Positions 11,842-20,728 of a stretch of 64,000 bases of DNA are shown here, in pieces. This DNA comes from Pseudidiomarina aestuarii (GTDB lineage: Bacteria; Pseudomonadota; Gammaproteobacteria; Enterobacterales; Alteromonadaceae), in assembly GCF_003987355.1 (NCBI RefSeq), contig NZ_PIPR01000001.1, forward strand, positions 1,798,001-1,862,000, in the 5' to 3' direction. The notes beneath the pieces are model-generated. The model was not told where the DNA came from and did no database searches. It was given only the letters and a program-made list of their open reading frames with translations. Position 1 is the stretch's first letter. The number at the start of each line of letters is the position of its first letter. A program made the position numbers and the translations under genes.

Positions 11842-13413
11842 TTACTGTGGTGAACCGGCTAATGGTGCGACCAAGTATGGGAACCCTGTATCCACAAAGC
11901 TCGCATCAAGTGGAGCGCCATCGGTAAATGGAGCGAAACCTACATTCGCATCCGCAGGCGTGCAGAAGCCGAGATTCGTTGGCTCGCCATTGACAGGAAT
12001 GTCATGACACAACGCACCCATCACGACGCGCAAAGCGATATCAACGACGTCATCACCAGGACGGCGACCATTCGGGAAACCTGCAAGGTCATTACCGGCA
12101 ACACCAAAGTTTGACTGTAAATCAGCCGGGGTAGCTGGAATAGCTGTATTCAAGCGCAACATTTCTGACGGTGTCACTGTGGCTTGCTGGTTCACACCTG
12201 CAAATCCCGTCAAGAAAGCCGCAACCAAATCCGTACGCGGATAATTAGTCGGTGCGATAGTCTCGAAGTCGGTACCCAAAGTCGCGTTTACCGCATCTTT
12301 GAACAGGAGGTCCAAGATGATTGGTAAAGTTGGATTGGTCACATAAGTTGCGAACTGCCCGTCTTCTGAAGGATGCGCAGATGAGAATCGATCTTTGTCA
12401 TCAATACCAATTACCAATTCGTTTACCAGCGGTGAACCTAACCGTGATACTTGTACCAATGCACCGCCGTTCACTTCAGGTTTGTCGAAGGTTGCATTTG
12501 GATTCAGGATGCGCGCTTGCGGTAAGCTCGCGGTAGTCCATGCACCAATAACACCGTTACCATCACCCGTAAGGCATGATTTCGGTACTTCTAATGCAAT
12601 AGTGTTGACGTTTTTATCATTCAAGTCGTCATTGGCCGTCGACTGCGTAATACCACCTGGGAATCCAGCACCGTCGCCGGCACCAGGAGTACTGTCGCCT
12701 TCAACCGGCACATAATTCACCAAGTCGAATGTCTCACCCAAGTTTACGGTGAATGGGTCTTTGCGTTGACCAACAAACACGCGACCGGGCGCACTACAAT
12801 TTGGAATCGATACGTCATAGACATACTGGTCTGCATAGGCCGCATAATCAGCAGTTGAACCGAAGGTCTTCTCGCCAACATAAGCGTATGGTTTTACGAA
12901 CTCACTTTCACCATTCGCGCCCATAACGTCACTGCTAGTACCCGAATCCTGCGGACCAGAGACAACGTCAATCGTGTAGGTTTCGCTGAAGTTTAACGCA
13001 CCGTTACTACCGGCTGCGATAGGACCAACATGCTTCAGTGGCACGCTGACTTCAACGCCATCAGGACCAACGGGAAGCTTGACGCCGCCTACTTGATTAT
13101 TAAAGCGAAATTCAAAAGTCACATCCTCAACGGCGTCACCATCGGAATCAACGTGTAACGCATAAACTGCAGCAGGATCCATCGCAAAATAGTTTGGACC
13201 GCCGTAGCTGTCTTGCAAAGGAATATAGTTAGCGATGATCGTGACATAGTCTTCACGACCTGGCTCATAACTATTAAAGATATAAAAGTCCGTCGAATCG
13301 ACGGTAGGGAAGCGCGCAACATTCGGCGCTTCACGGTGACTTGATGCAAACGCAGTAGTCGCACTAGCAATGGCTGCAACTATAGCTGTCGCAATAACAG
13401 TTTTCTTGTTCAT
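11842..13413 (-). CDS. DUF4331 family secreted protein
   Basis: The 523-residue product has a Sec signal peptide ending near TTAFA and then SHREAPNVARFPTVDSTDFY. The SHREAP start is the hallmark of DUF4331 proteins. The family is widespread, often encoded beside ECF sigma factors, and has no firmly established role. The start ATG at 13413 has AGAGGG upstream. The gene heads an operon with a lipoprotein, a TPR protein and a small secreted protein. A promoter-like motif at 13480-13508 duplicates the one before the ECF operon, which points to control by that sigma factor. Confidence 0.88.
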   Translation of the reverse strand: MNKKTVIATAIVAAIASATTAFASSHREAPNVARFPTVDSTDFYIFNSYEPGREDYVTIIANYIPLQDSYGGPNYFAMDPAAVYALHVDSDGDAVEDVTFEFRFNNQVGGVKLPVGPDGVEVSVPLKHVGPIAAGSNGALNFSETYTIDVVSGPQDSGTSSDVMGANGESEFVKPYAYVGEKTFGSTADYAAYADQYVYDVSIPNCSAPGRVFVGQRKDPFTVNLGETFDLVNYVPVEGDSTPGAGDGAGFPGGITQSTANDDLNDKNVNTIALEVPKSCLTGDGNGVIGAWTTASLPQARILNPNATFDKPEVNGGALVQVSRLGSPLVNELVIGIDDKDRFSSAHPSEDGQFATYVTNPTLPIILDLLFKDAVNATLGTDFETIAPTNYPRTDLVAAFLTGFAGVNQQATVTPSEMLRLNTAIPATPADLQSNFGVAGNDLAGFPNGRRPGDDVVDIALRVVMGALCHDIPVNGEPTNLGFCTPADANVGFAPFTDGAPLDASFVDTGFPYLVAPLAGSPQ

Positions 13414-13479
13414 CTGAATGCCCTCTTAATCGTTTTCGGTTATTGGTCAAAACCCGACAATTTCAGGCGGGTCTAACCT

Positions 13480-13508
13480 ATAAACGAACAAGAGGGCATA
13501 TTGGATGC
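13480..13508 (-). promoter_or_regulatory. Predicted ECF-sigma promoter of the DUF4331 operon
   Basis: On the minus strand the sequence reads GCATCCAA, a 14-bp spacer, then CGTTTAT. The motif upstream of the ECF gene has the identical first block and the same 14-bp spacer. The pattern resembles the CCATCC/CCGAAT promoter described for mycobacterial SigK, whose anti-sigma factor RskA is the family found here. The -10 element lies about 67 bp before the DUF4331 start. Confidence 0.7.
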
Positions 13509-13516
13509 AAAAAATT

Positions 13517-14194
13517 TTACATTCTTATCAGATCAGTAGTATAGAGCACTGGACCCGTTGGTACTGGTTCAGGTGAACCCCCAAGTGGCTCGCGGCTTAC
13601 AGCCAATGCGGCTACTTGCGCTAAATCAATCCGCGTACCCAAATCTAATATAACATCGCCTTGTTGTGGCAATAAACCGAGAGAAATAGGCGGCGTACCA
13701 TCAACTGGAAGCATCCATAATTGATAATCCTCATTCGGCAGCCGTTCAATAGCACCCACTGCGGCTACCTCAAGACGCTGTTCACGCTGTTCGATTAACC
13801 ATAAAGTACGTGCTTCACTGCTTTGAATCACGGCCACTCGCTCAATAGACGGAGCGATAACCGGATCGGCTGGAATCAACATAACCAGATTCACAATCAG
13901 CAATAAGCTGGCGAACGCGCCAAAGAACCAAGGCCACTTCGATGTGGTTTCAGTTTTCGATTGAACCCATCCTAGACGCGATTGAATGCGTTGCCACACA
14001 CGCTCACTAGGTTGTTGAATGGGAATCGTATCGGTGAGCTCATGCAGGTGCTCTTCCCAAAATGCGACTTCGTCACGAAGTTTCGGAATATCCATCATGA
14101 GTCGTTGAAAACGTCTGCGCGCAAGGCCACGCATACTTCCTACCACAAAGCGGGCGGCTAGCTGGTGCTGTAATTCTGTTGATTGATAGTTCAT
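13517..14194 (-). CDS. RskA-family anti-sigma factor
   Basis: The 225-residue product has a cytoplasmic N-terminal part, one membrane segment (WPWFFGAFASLLLIVNLVML) and an extracytoplasmic RskA-type C-terminal domain ending in AVSREPLGGSPEPVPTGPVL. It should hold the adjacent ECF sigma factor inactive until a signal arrives. The ATG at 14194 overlaps the sigma-factor stop as ATGA, so the two are translationally coupled. A GTG four codons upstream is less likely because the Shine-Dalgarno would abut it. The gene ends about 100 bp before the DUF4331 operon. Confidence 0.88.
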   Translation of the reverse strand: MNYQSTELQHQLAARFVVGSMRGLARRRFQRLMMDIPKLRDEVAFWEEHLHELTDTIPIQQPSERVWQRIQSRLGWVQSKTETTSKWPWFFGAFASLLLIVNLVMLIPADPVIAPSIERVAVIQSSEARTLWLIEQREQRLEVAAVGAIERLPNEDYQLWMLPVDGTPPISLGLLPQQGDVILDLGTRIDLAQVAALAVSREPLGGSPEPVPTGPVLYTTDLIRM

Positions 14195-14730
14195 CGTTGT
14201 AAGCACCTCTTCAGACTTTCCAGACCTCTACGGATCCAACTCTTTACTGAGCCGAGCGCTTCACGTAAGTGATCACTCACTTCTTGGTGGCTTAACCCAT
14301 ACACGAAGGCCAGTTGAATGGCCTGTCGAGTGGTCGGTTGCAGCTCGTCCATACACACCCGAAGTTGCTTACTGTCGGCAAGGGAATCTAGGGAGGAATC
14401 CAAGGTATCGGTAGCCGGTATCTCATCAAAGTCGTCAGTTGAAAGCTCTTGGTTAGCGCGATTACGTAATAGGTCGATCGACCGATAACGCACCATGCTA
14501 ATCAGCCAGCTCATCACTGAGCCTTTGGCTACGGTATAATCCCCCGCTCGATGCCAGACCTTAATAAATGTGTCTTGGAGTGCCTCTTCCGCCCAATCGG
14601 TTCGTCGCACAATTGTCAAACTGACGGAGTACAACTTCGCCGAGGTGGCCTCGTAAACACGCCGAAACGCGGCGGTATCGCCGAGCGCGATTTGTTGTAA
14701 ATCACGCTCGAGTGTTTGTGGTGTCGTCAT
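14191..14730 (-). CDS. ECF RNA polymerase sigma factor (SigK-like)
   Basis: The 179-residue product has a sigma region 2 block (LYSVSLTIVRRTDWAEEALQ, DTFIKVWHRAGDY, SWLISMVRYRSIDLLRNR) and a region 4 helix-turn-helix (IQLAFVYGLSHQEVSDHLRE). Pairing with an RskA-type anti-sigma factor points to the SigK-like group. It heads a two-gene operon. A promoter-like motif 33-61 bp upstream repeats before the DUF4331 operon, which implies autoregulation. Confidence 0.92.
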   Translation of the reverse strand: MTTPQTLERDLQQIALGDTAAFRRVYEATSAKLYSVSLTIVRRTDWAEEALQDTFIKVWHRAGDYTVAKGSVMSWLISMVRYRSIDLLRNRANQELSTDDFDEIPATDTLDSSLDSLADSKQLRVCMDELQPTTRQAIQLAFVYGLSHQEVSDHLREALGSVKSWIRRGLESLKRCLQR

Positions 14731-14762
14731 AACAGGGGATCCTTGTTGCTGCGGTTATATAA

Positions 14763-14791
14763 ATATTCGTATAACTCGCGCTTTTGGATGC
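14763..14791 (-). promoter_or_regulatory. Predicted autoregulatory ECF promoter
   Basis: On the minus strand: GCATCCAA, a 14-bp spacer, then CGAATAT. It shares block, spacing and -10 pattern with the motif at 13480-13508. It lies upstream of the ECF gene, as expected for positive autoregulation. Confidence 0.7.
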
Positions 14792-14803
14792 AAACATTCG
14801 CAA

Positions 14804-15289
14804 CTATTCTTGTACTGGCGGCTTGCGAACAAACCAAGCCACTACCGCAGACGTGATGATTCCCATAACGAAGGCGCCAACAACGGCTTGCAAGAGATAA
14901 CTGTCTAACGAAAAGTAAGCGACAGCATCTGCTTGGCTCATTTTGTCGTTTGCTACCGCGTAATCAATAGCATTGGTAAAAAAGTGCGGTGTAATGAATG
15001 TATGGGTCAGGTACTGTCCCAACGGCGTCAATAGCGTTACTACTATGGTGATTACTAGACCAGACAGGAACCCTTGCTGCCACGTCATCACTCCGTTTAA
15101 TTGACTGCGCTTTTGTCGCAGAGCGAGCACATAAATAGATATCGCGATAATGGCAAATAAGTTGGTCCAGAAAGGGTGTTGGTCGATGTGGGTGCTGTGC
15201 AGACCTGCTAGGCGCTCAAGCAGCATCCAAAGCAGCATGGCGACCATAAAGAGGACGCCCCATTTGATTTCTAAAGCATAGTTTTTCAT
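14804..15289 (-). CDS. DUF4199-like membrane protein
   Basis: The 161-residue product has four predicted membrane segments (GVLFMVAMLLWMLLERL, NLFAIIAISIYVLAL, GFLSGLVITIVVTLLTPLG and AVVGAFVMGIITSAVVAWFV). The central GVMTWQQGFLSGL block resembles the DUF4199 family, a group of unknown function. It lies between fliA and the ECF gene on the same strand, with about 60 bp to fliA. I see nothing that ties it to flagella. Confidence 0.75.
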   Translation of the reverse strand: MKNYALEIKWGVLFMVAMLLWMLLERLAGLHSTHIDQHPFWTNLFAIIAISIYVLALRQKRSQLNGVMTWQQGFLSGLVITIVVTLLTPLGQYLTHTFITPHFFTNAIDYAVANDKMSQADAVAYFSLDSYLLQAVVGAFVMGIITSAVVAWFVRKPPVQE

Positions 15290-15349
15290 GACTCAATACT
15301 CGCTTCTTGTTGTTATTAGAGGAGATTCGAGCTTGAGTATAGCCAAAAA

Positions 15350-16054
15350 CTACAAATTGCGTACTCGTGATTGAATCCGCTTAATAGCTTGGCTGTGTAA
15401 TTGCGAAACGCGCGATTCCGTCACGTCGAGTACGGCACCAATTTCCTTCAAGTTGAGCTCTTCTTGGTAGTACAAAGTGATGACCAGTTGCTCTCGCTCT
15501 GGGAGAGTTTCGATGGCATTAATCAGTAATTGCTTCAGCTGAGCTTCGGTAACCTGCTCAGCGGGAGTATCCACGCCCTCTTCAGTCGTGGTTTCGCCGC
15601 CCGGAGCTTCTAGCACAACTTCGTCGTAGGACAGCACTAAGCCACTATTCGTATCTTGCAGCAACTGATGATAGTCCTCTATAGACATCTCAAGTTCAGC
15701 GGCTATTTCACGCTCTTCAGGGCTACGACCAAGTCGTTGCTCTAAACGACGCATTGCTTGTTCAAGTTCGCGCCCACTGCGGCGGACACTGCGTGGTATC
15801 CAATCGCGACTGCGCAGTTCATCAATCATTGCACCGCGCACGCGTTGATGAGCAAAGGTCGAAAACGCCACACCTGCTTCAGGATCAAACCGGTCGACAC
15901 AATTTAGCAGGCCTTCCAGACCGGCCTGAATTAAATCGTCGGTATCAACTCCAGCCGGCAATCTCACCTGTAACGCCAACGCTTGGCGGCGCACCATAGG
16001 GTAATATTGTTCAACAATGGTGTTGCGGTTTATTTTGCCTTGAGACGTATACAT
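15350..16054 (-). CDS. fliA: Flagellar sigma factor FliA (sigma-28)
   Basis: FliA directs RNA polymerase to late flagellar promoters and is held inactive by FlgM until hook completion. The 234-residue product has region 2 (YYPMVRRQALALQVRLP, DDLIQAGLEGLL), region 3 and a region 4 helix-turn-helix (LNLKEIGAVLDVTESRVSQ). The start ATG at 16054 has AAAGGA upstream. It is the last gene of flhB-flhA-flhF-flhG-like-fliA. At least seven TAAAGTTT-N11/12-GCCGATAA sites in the window are its likely targets. Confidence 0.96.
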   Translation of the reverse strand: MYTSQGKINRNTIVEQYYPMVRRQALALQVRLPAGVDTDDLIQAGLEGLLNCVDRFDPEAGVAFSTFAHQRVRGAMIDELRSRDWIPRSVRRSGRELEQAMRRLEQRLGRSPEEREIAAELEMSIEDYHQLLQDTNSGLVLSYDEVVLEAPGGETTTEEGVDTPAEQVTEAQLKQLLINAIETLPEREQLVITLYYQEELNLKEIGAVLDVTESRVSQLHSQAIKRIQSRVRNL

Positions 16055-16066
16055 ATCGTCCTTTGC

Positions 16067-16537
16067 CTACCCGTCCTGCGGTTCACGAATAATCAATAAT
16101 TCAATATCAAAATAGGTTTGCGCAATGTGTTGTACGTTGCTTAATAACCCTCTGCGAGACGCCATTGCAGGGTGCACTGCTAATACTCGTTGGTTGCGGA
16201 CACCCGCTGCAGAGAGTGCGCGCAATGCTTGATAAGCGCGATAAAAGCTATCAAGGTCAGTATCAATCCACAGCCCTAATCTAGGGTAACTTTGTACCAC
16301 TTTATCCAACTGAGGATAGTCAGTGGCTACTGGTATAATTCGCCACCGACTGGCATCGCCAACCCAACGTTTGCCCACTTGCTGCCAGCGTTCTAGCACG
16401 CCTTCAACTCGTTGCAGTTGTCCAGGTCCAAGCTGTGGTAAGCCAATCACGACAAGGTCTTCTGGCTCAGTCAGAAGCGCGGAACCGTCATCCCGCTCCT
16501 GTGCCCACTGTCGTAACCCTGCCGCTTGATCAGTCAT
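16067..16537 (-). CDS. Reduced FlhG-like protein lacking the ATPase P-loop
   Basis: The gene lies exactly where flhG (fleN) sits in polar systems, between flhF and fliA. Its start overlaps the flhF stop by 8 bp (ATGACTGA). The 156-residue product begins MTDQAAGLRQW, which matches the N-terminal DQAxxLR helix of FlhG that activates the FlhF GTPase. Normal FlhG then has a MinD-type ATPase with KGGVGKT. No such motif exists here, and the length is about half of normal. The C-terminal part (DSFYRAYQALRALSAAGV, then TYFDIELL) looks like a decayed copy of the MinD-fold second half. I infer an FlhF-regulating remnant without ATPase activity. Confidence 0.7.
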   Translation of the reverse strand: MTDQAAGLRQWAQERDDGSALLTEPEDLVVIGLPQLGPGQLQRVEGVLERWQQVGKRWVGDASRWRIIPVATDYPQLDKVVQSYPRLGLWIDTDLDSFYRAYQALRALSAAGVRNQRVLAVHPAMASRRGLLSNVQHIAQTYFDIELLIIREPQDG

Positions 16538-18635
16538 GTTGAGACCAACCCCTTGTTGATTCCGCTTGAATGCCTGCTGATACTTCACGCAATGCCTGAT
16601 GCGCAGATAATACTCGAATCATTCCACTCACTAGTTTACTGCCATCGACGCGACCCCGTTTACCACTTAAAGCAAGTAAATCGGCTCGCAATCGAGCCGC
16701 TTGGGGCTGCAACGAATACTCCAAATGGATGGCACTTGCAGCGATTGCCGCTGCTAACCACTGACGTAGCTCGCTTGGCGCTCCGTCGAGCTGTTGCCAC
16801 GCAAACCGCTGCAACCGGCCCAGCTCTTCTAGTTGTAAACTATACGTAGTCCGCGCGACCAAGTCATCCACACTGGCATTCGCGTCGAGAATCCAATAAC
16901 GGCGTTGTACGGCTGCTTTGCCCTTGCCACCCTGTAATTCACCGTAACACAGCTGCCACGGAGCGTCGCTAGCAACGCCATCAACCGCTGCAATTTTGAG
17001 CCTTAACGTCCGCGTTTCGCCTCGATAGACTAATTTTTCGGCGCCTTGCTGCAGTGGTACGCCATCGCGCTTAATAATTTCACTGGCAGATCTTACTTGT
17101 CCCTGCTGAGCCAAACGATGATTTACATTCACTGTAGCCAGCCAACCGCAACCGCGACTGGTTAAGGAGGACAACTCTGTCACATCCGGCAAATAATCAA
17201 ATAGTTGCAATTCCGCTGACTGAAACTCCGGTACGTCGCACCAGCTCGCACTCAACATCGGCAAACCACCTTGCGACAGTGCCACGGTAGCCGTGCGTTG
17301 CGACCAGCCTTGCAGTGGCTGTGGTGCAGCCCATCGAACCGCTGGCGGCGTGCGTTCGGTACGTGGTGGCGGCACTTGTCCGAGTTGGTATGCTTGGGTC
17401 ACTAAAGCAAAATCGGGGATCAGTTGCTGTAAACTGGCAAAAGCAAATTGCAAACTTTGTCCTTGGTCGACCAGCCGACTTGCATTGAACTGCTGCGGCA
17501 ACTCCAACTGCCATGCTTGTTGCTCTTGCGCACTGGCTTGAGTTGCATCGCCTAACGCGCAATTCAGCAAGCTCTCAATATGGGGCGGTTCGAAATCTTC
17601 TGGCACACGCTGGCCGCTGGAAATAGCTTGTACTTGAAACTGATGCCGACAAATCACGTCGAGGACACCACCGCTGTGCGTACACTCGTCCACTTTCGTA
17701 ATAATGCAGTCGTTAATTTGAAGGTCACTTTCTTGCGCTATGCGCCGGTATATTCGCGCTACTTCATCGAGCGTTGTCGGTTGCGCGGCAGCGTTGAGCA
17801 ATAGCACTAACTGAGAAGACTGCGATTGCTGTAACGCCGCTATTTTGCTTGGTAACCGCTGATCGCGCTGGCTCATACCGACTGTGTCCACCAAGATTAA
17901 TCGCTTGCCTTTCATCGGTTCAGCCAACGCTGAGAGCGAGTCACCGTCGCGCAGCGGATGCATGTCGACATTCAAAATATCTGCGTACACCTCTAACTGC
18001 TGCTGTGCACCGACACGATAACTATCTGTGGTGACCAATAGCAAACTATCGGCACCGTGGCGCATCACGTATTGAGCTGCCAACTTCGCCGTGGTCGTCG
18101 TTTTGCCTACACCGGTCGGACCTACTAACGCCACAACACCTGTAGCATCGAGAATAGGCCAATTCACCTCAGCCACGGCTATTCGCGCACTAATTTGTTC
18201 ACGAACCCAACGCTCGATATCAGCCTGACTAGCAGACGCTACATTCAATGAACCGGGCATATGCGACACAATCTGTCGCGATAACTCATGACTGAAACCA
18301 CCTATGCGCAAACGGCGATATAAACGGCTTTTCTGATCTTCTGCGAGTGCTTTGTCTTGAGTTCCTGCAGTTGTTGTTGAGCGTAATTCGGCTACTTCGG
18401 CTCGCAACGCCTGCATCTCAGTGAGTAGTTGCTGCGTGACCTTAGTAACATCCACAGAGGTAGCCGCGGTCTCAGGAGCGAGCTGATCTAAATCTGCCTC
18501 AAGAGCAGCGAGTACAAGCACTCCCTGACTATTCGGGCGCGTGCTGAGAATAACCGCATCGTCACCGAGCTTCTCGCGAACTTGCCGCATGGCTTCGCGC
18601 TGGTTGGCAGCGATAAACTTTTGCACCAAAGCCAT
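16530..18635 (-). CDS. flhF: FlhF, SRP-type flagellar GTPase, with long C-terminal extension
   Basis: FlhF is an SRP54/FtsY-like GTPase that positions flagella. The N-terminus MALVQKFIAANQREAMRQVR is typical. The NG domain has an intact P-loop GPTGVGKTTTTAKLAA (residues about 172-187), DTVGM near 250 and TKVDE near 314, and ends near 361. The family has roughly 390-500 residues; this protein has 701. The extra 340 or so residues match nothing I recognise and have no membrane segment. The start overlaps the flhA stop by 1 bp. Peritrichous FlhDC systems normally lack FlhF, so its presence is unusual. Confidence 0.9.
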   Translation of the reverse strand: MALVQKFIAANQREAMRQVREKLGDDAVILSTRPNSQGVLVLAALEADLDQLAPETAATSVDVTKVTQQLLTEMQALRAEVAELRSTTTAGTQDKALAEDQKSRLYRRLRIGGFSHELSRQIVSHMPGSLNVASASQADIERWVREQISARIAVAEVNWPILDATGVVALVGPTGVGKTTTTAKLAAQYVMRHGADSLLLVTTDSYRVGAQQQLEVYADILNVDMHPLRDGDSLSALAEPMKGKRLILVDTVGMSQRDQRLPSKIAALQQSQSSQLVLLLNAAAQPTTLDEVARIYRRIAQESDLQINDCIITKVDECTHSGGVLDVICRHQFQVQAISSGQRVPEDFEPPHIESLLNCALGDATQASAQEQQAWQLELPQQFNASRLVDQGQSLQFAFASLQQLIPDFALVTQAYQLGQVPPPRTERTPPAVRWAAPQPLQGWSQRTATVALSQGGLPMLSASWCDVPEFQSAELQLFDYLPDVTELSSLTSRGCGWLATVNVNHRLAQQGQVRSASEIIKRDGVPLQQGAEKLVYRGETRTLRLKIAAVDGVASDAPWQLCYGELQGGKGKAAVQRRYWILDANASVDDLVARTTYSLQLEELGRLQRFAWQQLDGAPSELRQWLAAAIAASAIHLEYSLQPQAARLRADLLALSGKRGRVDGSKLVSGMIRVLSAHQALREVSAGIQAESTRGWSQHD

Positions 18636-20728
18636 TATTGACCACCACCTTGATTCGCCTGCGCACCAATCACACTAATGACCTTAATAGTGCGGTCGTC
18701 TGGGATCTCCGCTTGAGATAACACCGCCAGATCAGGTAATTGACGGCGCAAGAAATGGGCTAACAAGCCACGTAAATGATGGGGTGCTACAAGAACAGTT
18801 GGGAGCCCCATGGTTTCGAGTCGTTGCATCGCTTGTTGTGTTTGCTGCGCCAACGTATGCGCGAGGCCAGGTTCCAACGAACTGTTTTGATTCAATGCCT
18901 GAGTCAACATTTGCTCCAGCTGGACATCCAAACCAATCACTTGAAGTTCAGAAGTACCGCCAAACCATTTCTGCGTAATGGCTCGTCCTAACGCCAAACG
19001 CACACGTGCAGTAAGGTCGTGTACATCGGTTTGCTGGCCTTCAAACTCGGCGAGCGTGTCGAAAATAGTGCGTAAATCGCGAATGGATACATCTTCATTC
19101 AACAAATTCTGTAGGAGCCGTTGTAACGTGGTCACAGTCACACATTTCGGGACCACATCTTCCACTAGCGCTTTGTTCTCTTCAGCCAGCTTATCAACCA
19201 ACTGCTGCACTTCTTGGCGGCCGAGCAAATCAGCAGCGTAGCGTTGTAACAGATGATTCAAATGGGTGGCAACAACGGTACTCGCATCAACCACTGTGTA
19301 GCCATAAATTTGCGCATGCTCACGCTGATCGGACTGAATCCACAGCGCCGGTAGGCCGAATGCGGGATCTTTGGTGGCAATACCTTCCACAGAACCGGTA
19401 ACTTGACCCGGGTTGATGGCCAACCAGCGGTCTGGTTGAATATCAGCGCGCCCGACTTCACCGCCTTTCAAGGTGATGCAGTACGTTGTGGGTGGCAATT
19501 CCAAGTTATCGCGAATGTGCACCACAGGCGGCAAGAATCCGACTTCTTGCGCAAATTTCTTACGAACACTTTTGATCCGACCCAGTAATTCACCATGCTG
19601 GGTATCATCGACTAAAGTGATGAGGCGATGGCCGACTTCCATGCCCAGCGTATCGACCAATTGTACATCCTGCCAACTTGCCTCTGGCGAACTAAAACTT
19701 GGCGCTGGCGTAGCTGCTTCAGCCGCTTGTACCAATGCTTGTTGTGTTTGATTTTTATGCAGATACCAACCGATACCGCCCAACAGCGCAGCGAATAGCA
19801 AGAAAATAAAGTTTGGCATGCCCGGGATGGCACCGAGTAATCCAATAACGCCTGCTGCTAGCCACAATACCTTCGGACTCACAAACAGCTGTTTCAATAG
19901 CTGTTGCCCGACGTCTTGGTCGGTATTCACTCGAGAGACCGTGACACCGGCCGCCGTGGAGATAATCAATGCTGGAATTTGCGCGACGAGACCATCACCT
20001 ATGGTCAACAAAATATAGACTTGAGCCGCATCACCAAAACCCATTCCGTGCTGCATGGTCCCAATCAACAAGCCACCGATGATGTTAACAATCATGATGA
20101 TCATACCGGCTACAGCATCGCCGCGGACGAACTTGCTAGCACCGTCCATCGATCCATAAAACTCGGCTTCCTGACCTACTTCTTGACGCCGACGGCGCGC
20201 CTCATCTTCACCAATCAACCCAGCATTCAAATCGGCATCAATAGCCATTTGTTTGCCCGGCATGGCATCCAAAGTAAACCGTGCACCAACTTCCGCAATC
20301 CGGCCCGCACCTTTGGTAATAACCATAAAATTGATGATCACGAGAATCAGGAAGACAACTAAACCGACTGCAAAGTTACCGCCAACGAGAAACTCACCAA
20401 AGGCTTCAATCACTTTACCGGCTGCATCACCGCCATTATGTCCTTCCATCAATACAACACGCGTTGAGGCGACGTTGAGTGACAGACGCAGCAAAGTAGT
20501 AAAGAGCAAAATGGCTGGGAACGCCGCAAATTCGAGCGGCTTTTCGGTAAACATGCTGACCAAAAGCACCATCAATGACAAGGCAATGTTGAAGGTGAAT
20601 AGGAAATCGAGAATGAACGGCGGTAATGGCAGAACCATCATCGCCAAAATCATTAATATCAGTACTGGGCCAACCAGAACCTGCAGTTGAGTCCCATTGA
20701 TTTTGCCCATGCTCGTCAGGAGGTTCAT
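18635..20728 (-). CDS. flhA: Flagellar export gate protein FlhA
   Basis: FlhA forms the nonameric export gate of the flagellar type III apparatus and uses the proton gradient. The 697-residue product has eight predicted N-terminal membrane helices, the FHIPEP signature around RLSLNVASTRVVLMEGH and a large cytoplasmic C-terminal domain. Its start overlaps the flhB stop (ATGA), and its stop overlaps flhF. The length is as expected. Confidence 0.97.
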   Translation of the reverse strand: MNLLTSMGKINGTQLQVLVGPVLILMILAMMVLPLPPFILDFLFTFNIALSLMVLLVSMFTEKPLEFAAFPAILLFTTLLRLSLNVASTRVVLMEGHNGGDAAGKVIEAFGEFLVGGNFAVGLVVFLILVIINFMVITKGAGRIAEVGARFTLDAMPGKQMAIDADLNAGLIGEDEARRRRQEVGQEAEFYGSMDGASKFVRGDAVAGMIIMIVNIIGGLLIGTMQHGMGFGDAAQVYILLTIGDGLVAQIPALIISTAAGVTVSRVNTDQDVGQQLLKQLFVSPKVLWLAAGVIGLLGAIPGMPNFIFLLFAALLGGIGWYLHKNQTQQALVQAAEAATPAPSFSSPEASWQDVQLVDTLGMEVGHRLITLVDDTQHGELLGRIKSVRKKFAQEVGFLPPVVHIRDNLELPPTTYCITLKGGEVGRADIQPDRWLAINPGQVTGSVEGIATKDPAFGLPALWIQSDQREHAQIYGYTVVDASTVVATHLNHLLQRYAADLLGRQEVQQLVDKLAEENKALVEDVVPKCVTVTTLQRLLQNLLNEDVSIRDLRTIFDTLAEFEGQQTDVHDLTARVRLALGRAITQKWFGGTSELQVIGLDVQLEQMLTQALNQNSSLEPGLAHTLAQQTQQAMQRLETMGLPTVLVAPHHLRGLLAHFLRRQLPDLAVLSQAEIPDDRTIKVISVIGAQANQGGGQ

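Noticed and set aside
19904-20690. Two plus-strand open frames of about 150 residues inside flhA
   Set aside because: Both are shadows of the flhA coding strand and have no ribosome-binding site or recognisable motif.
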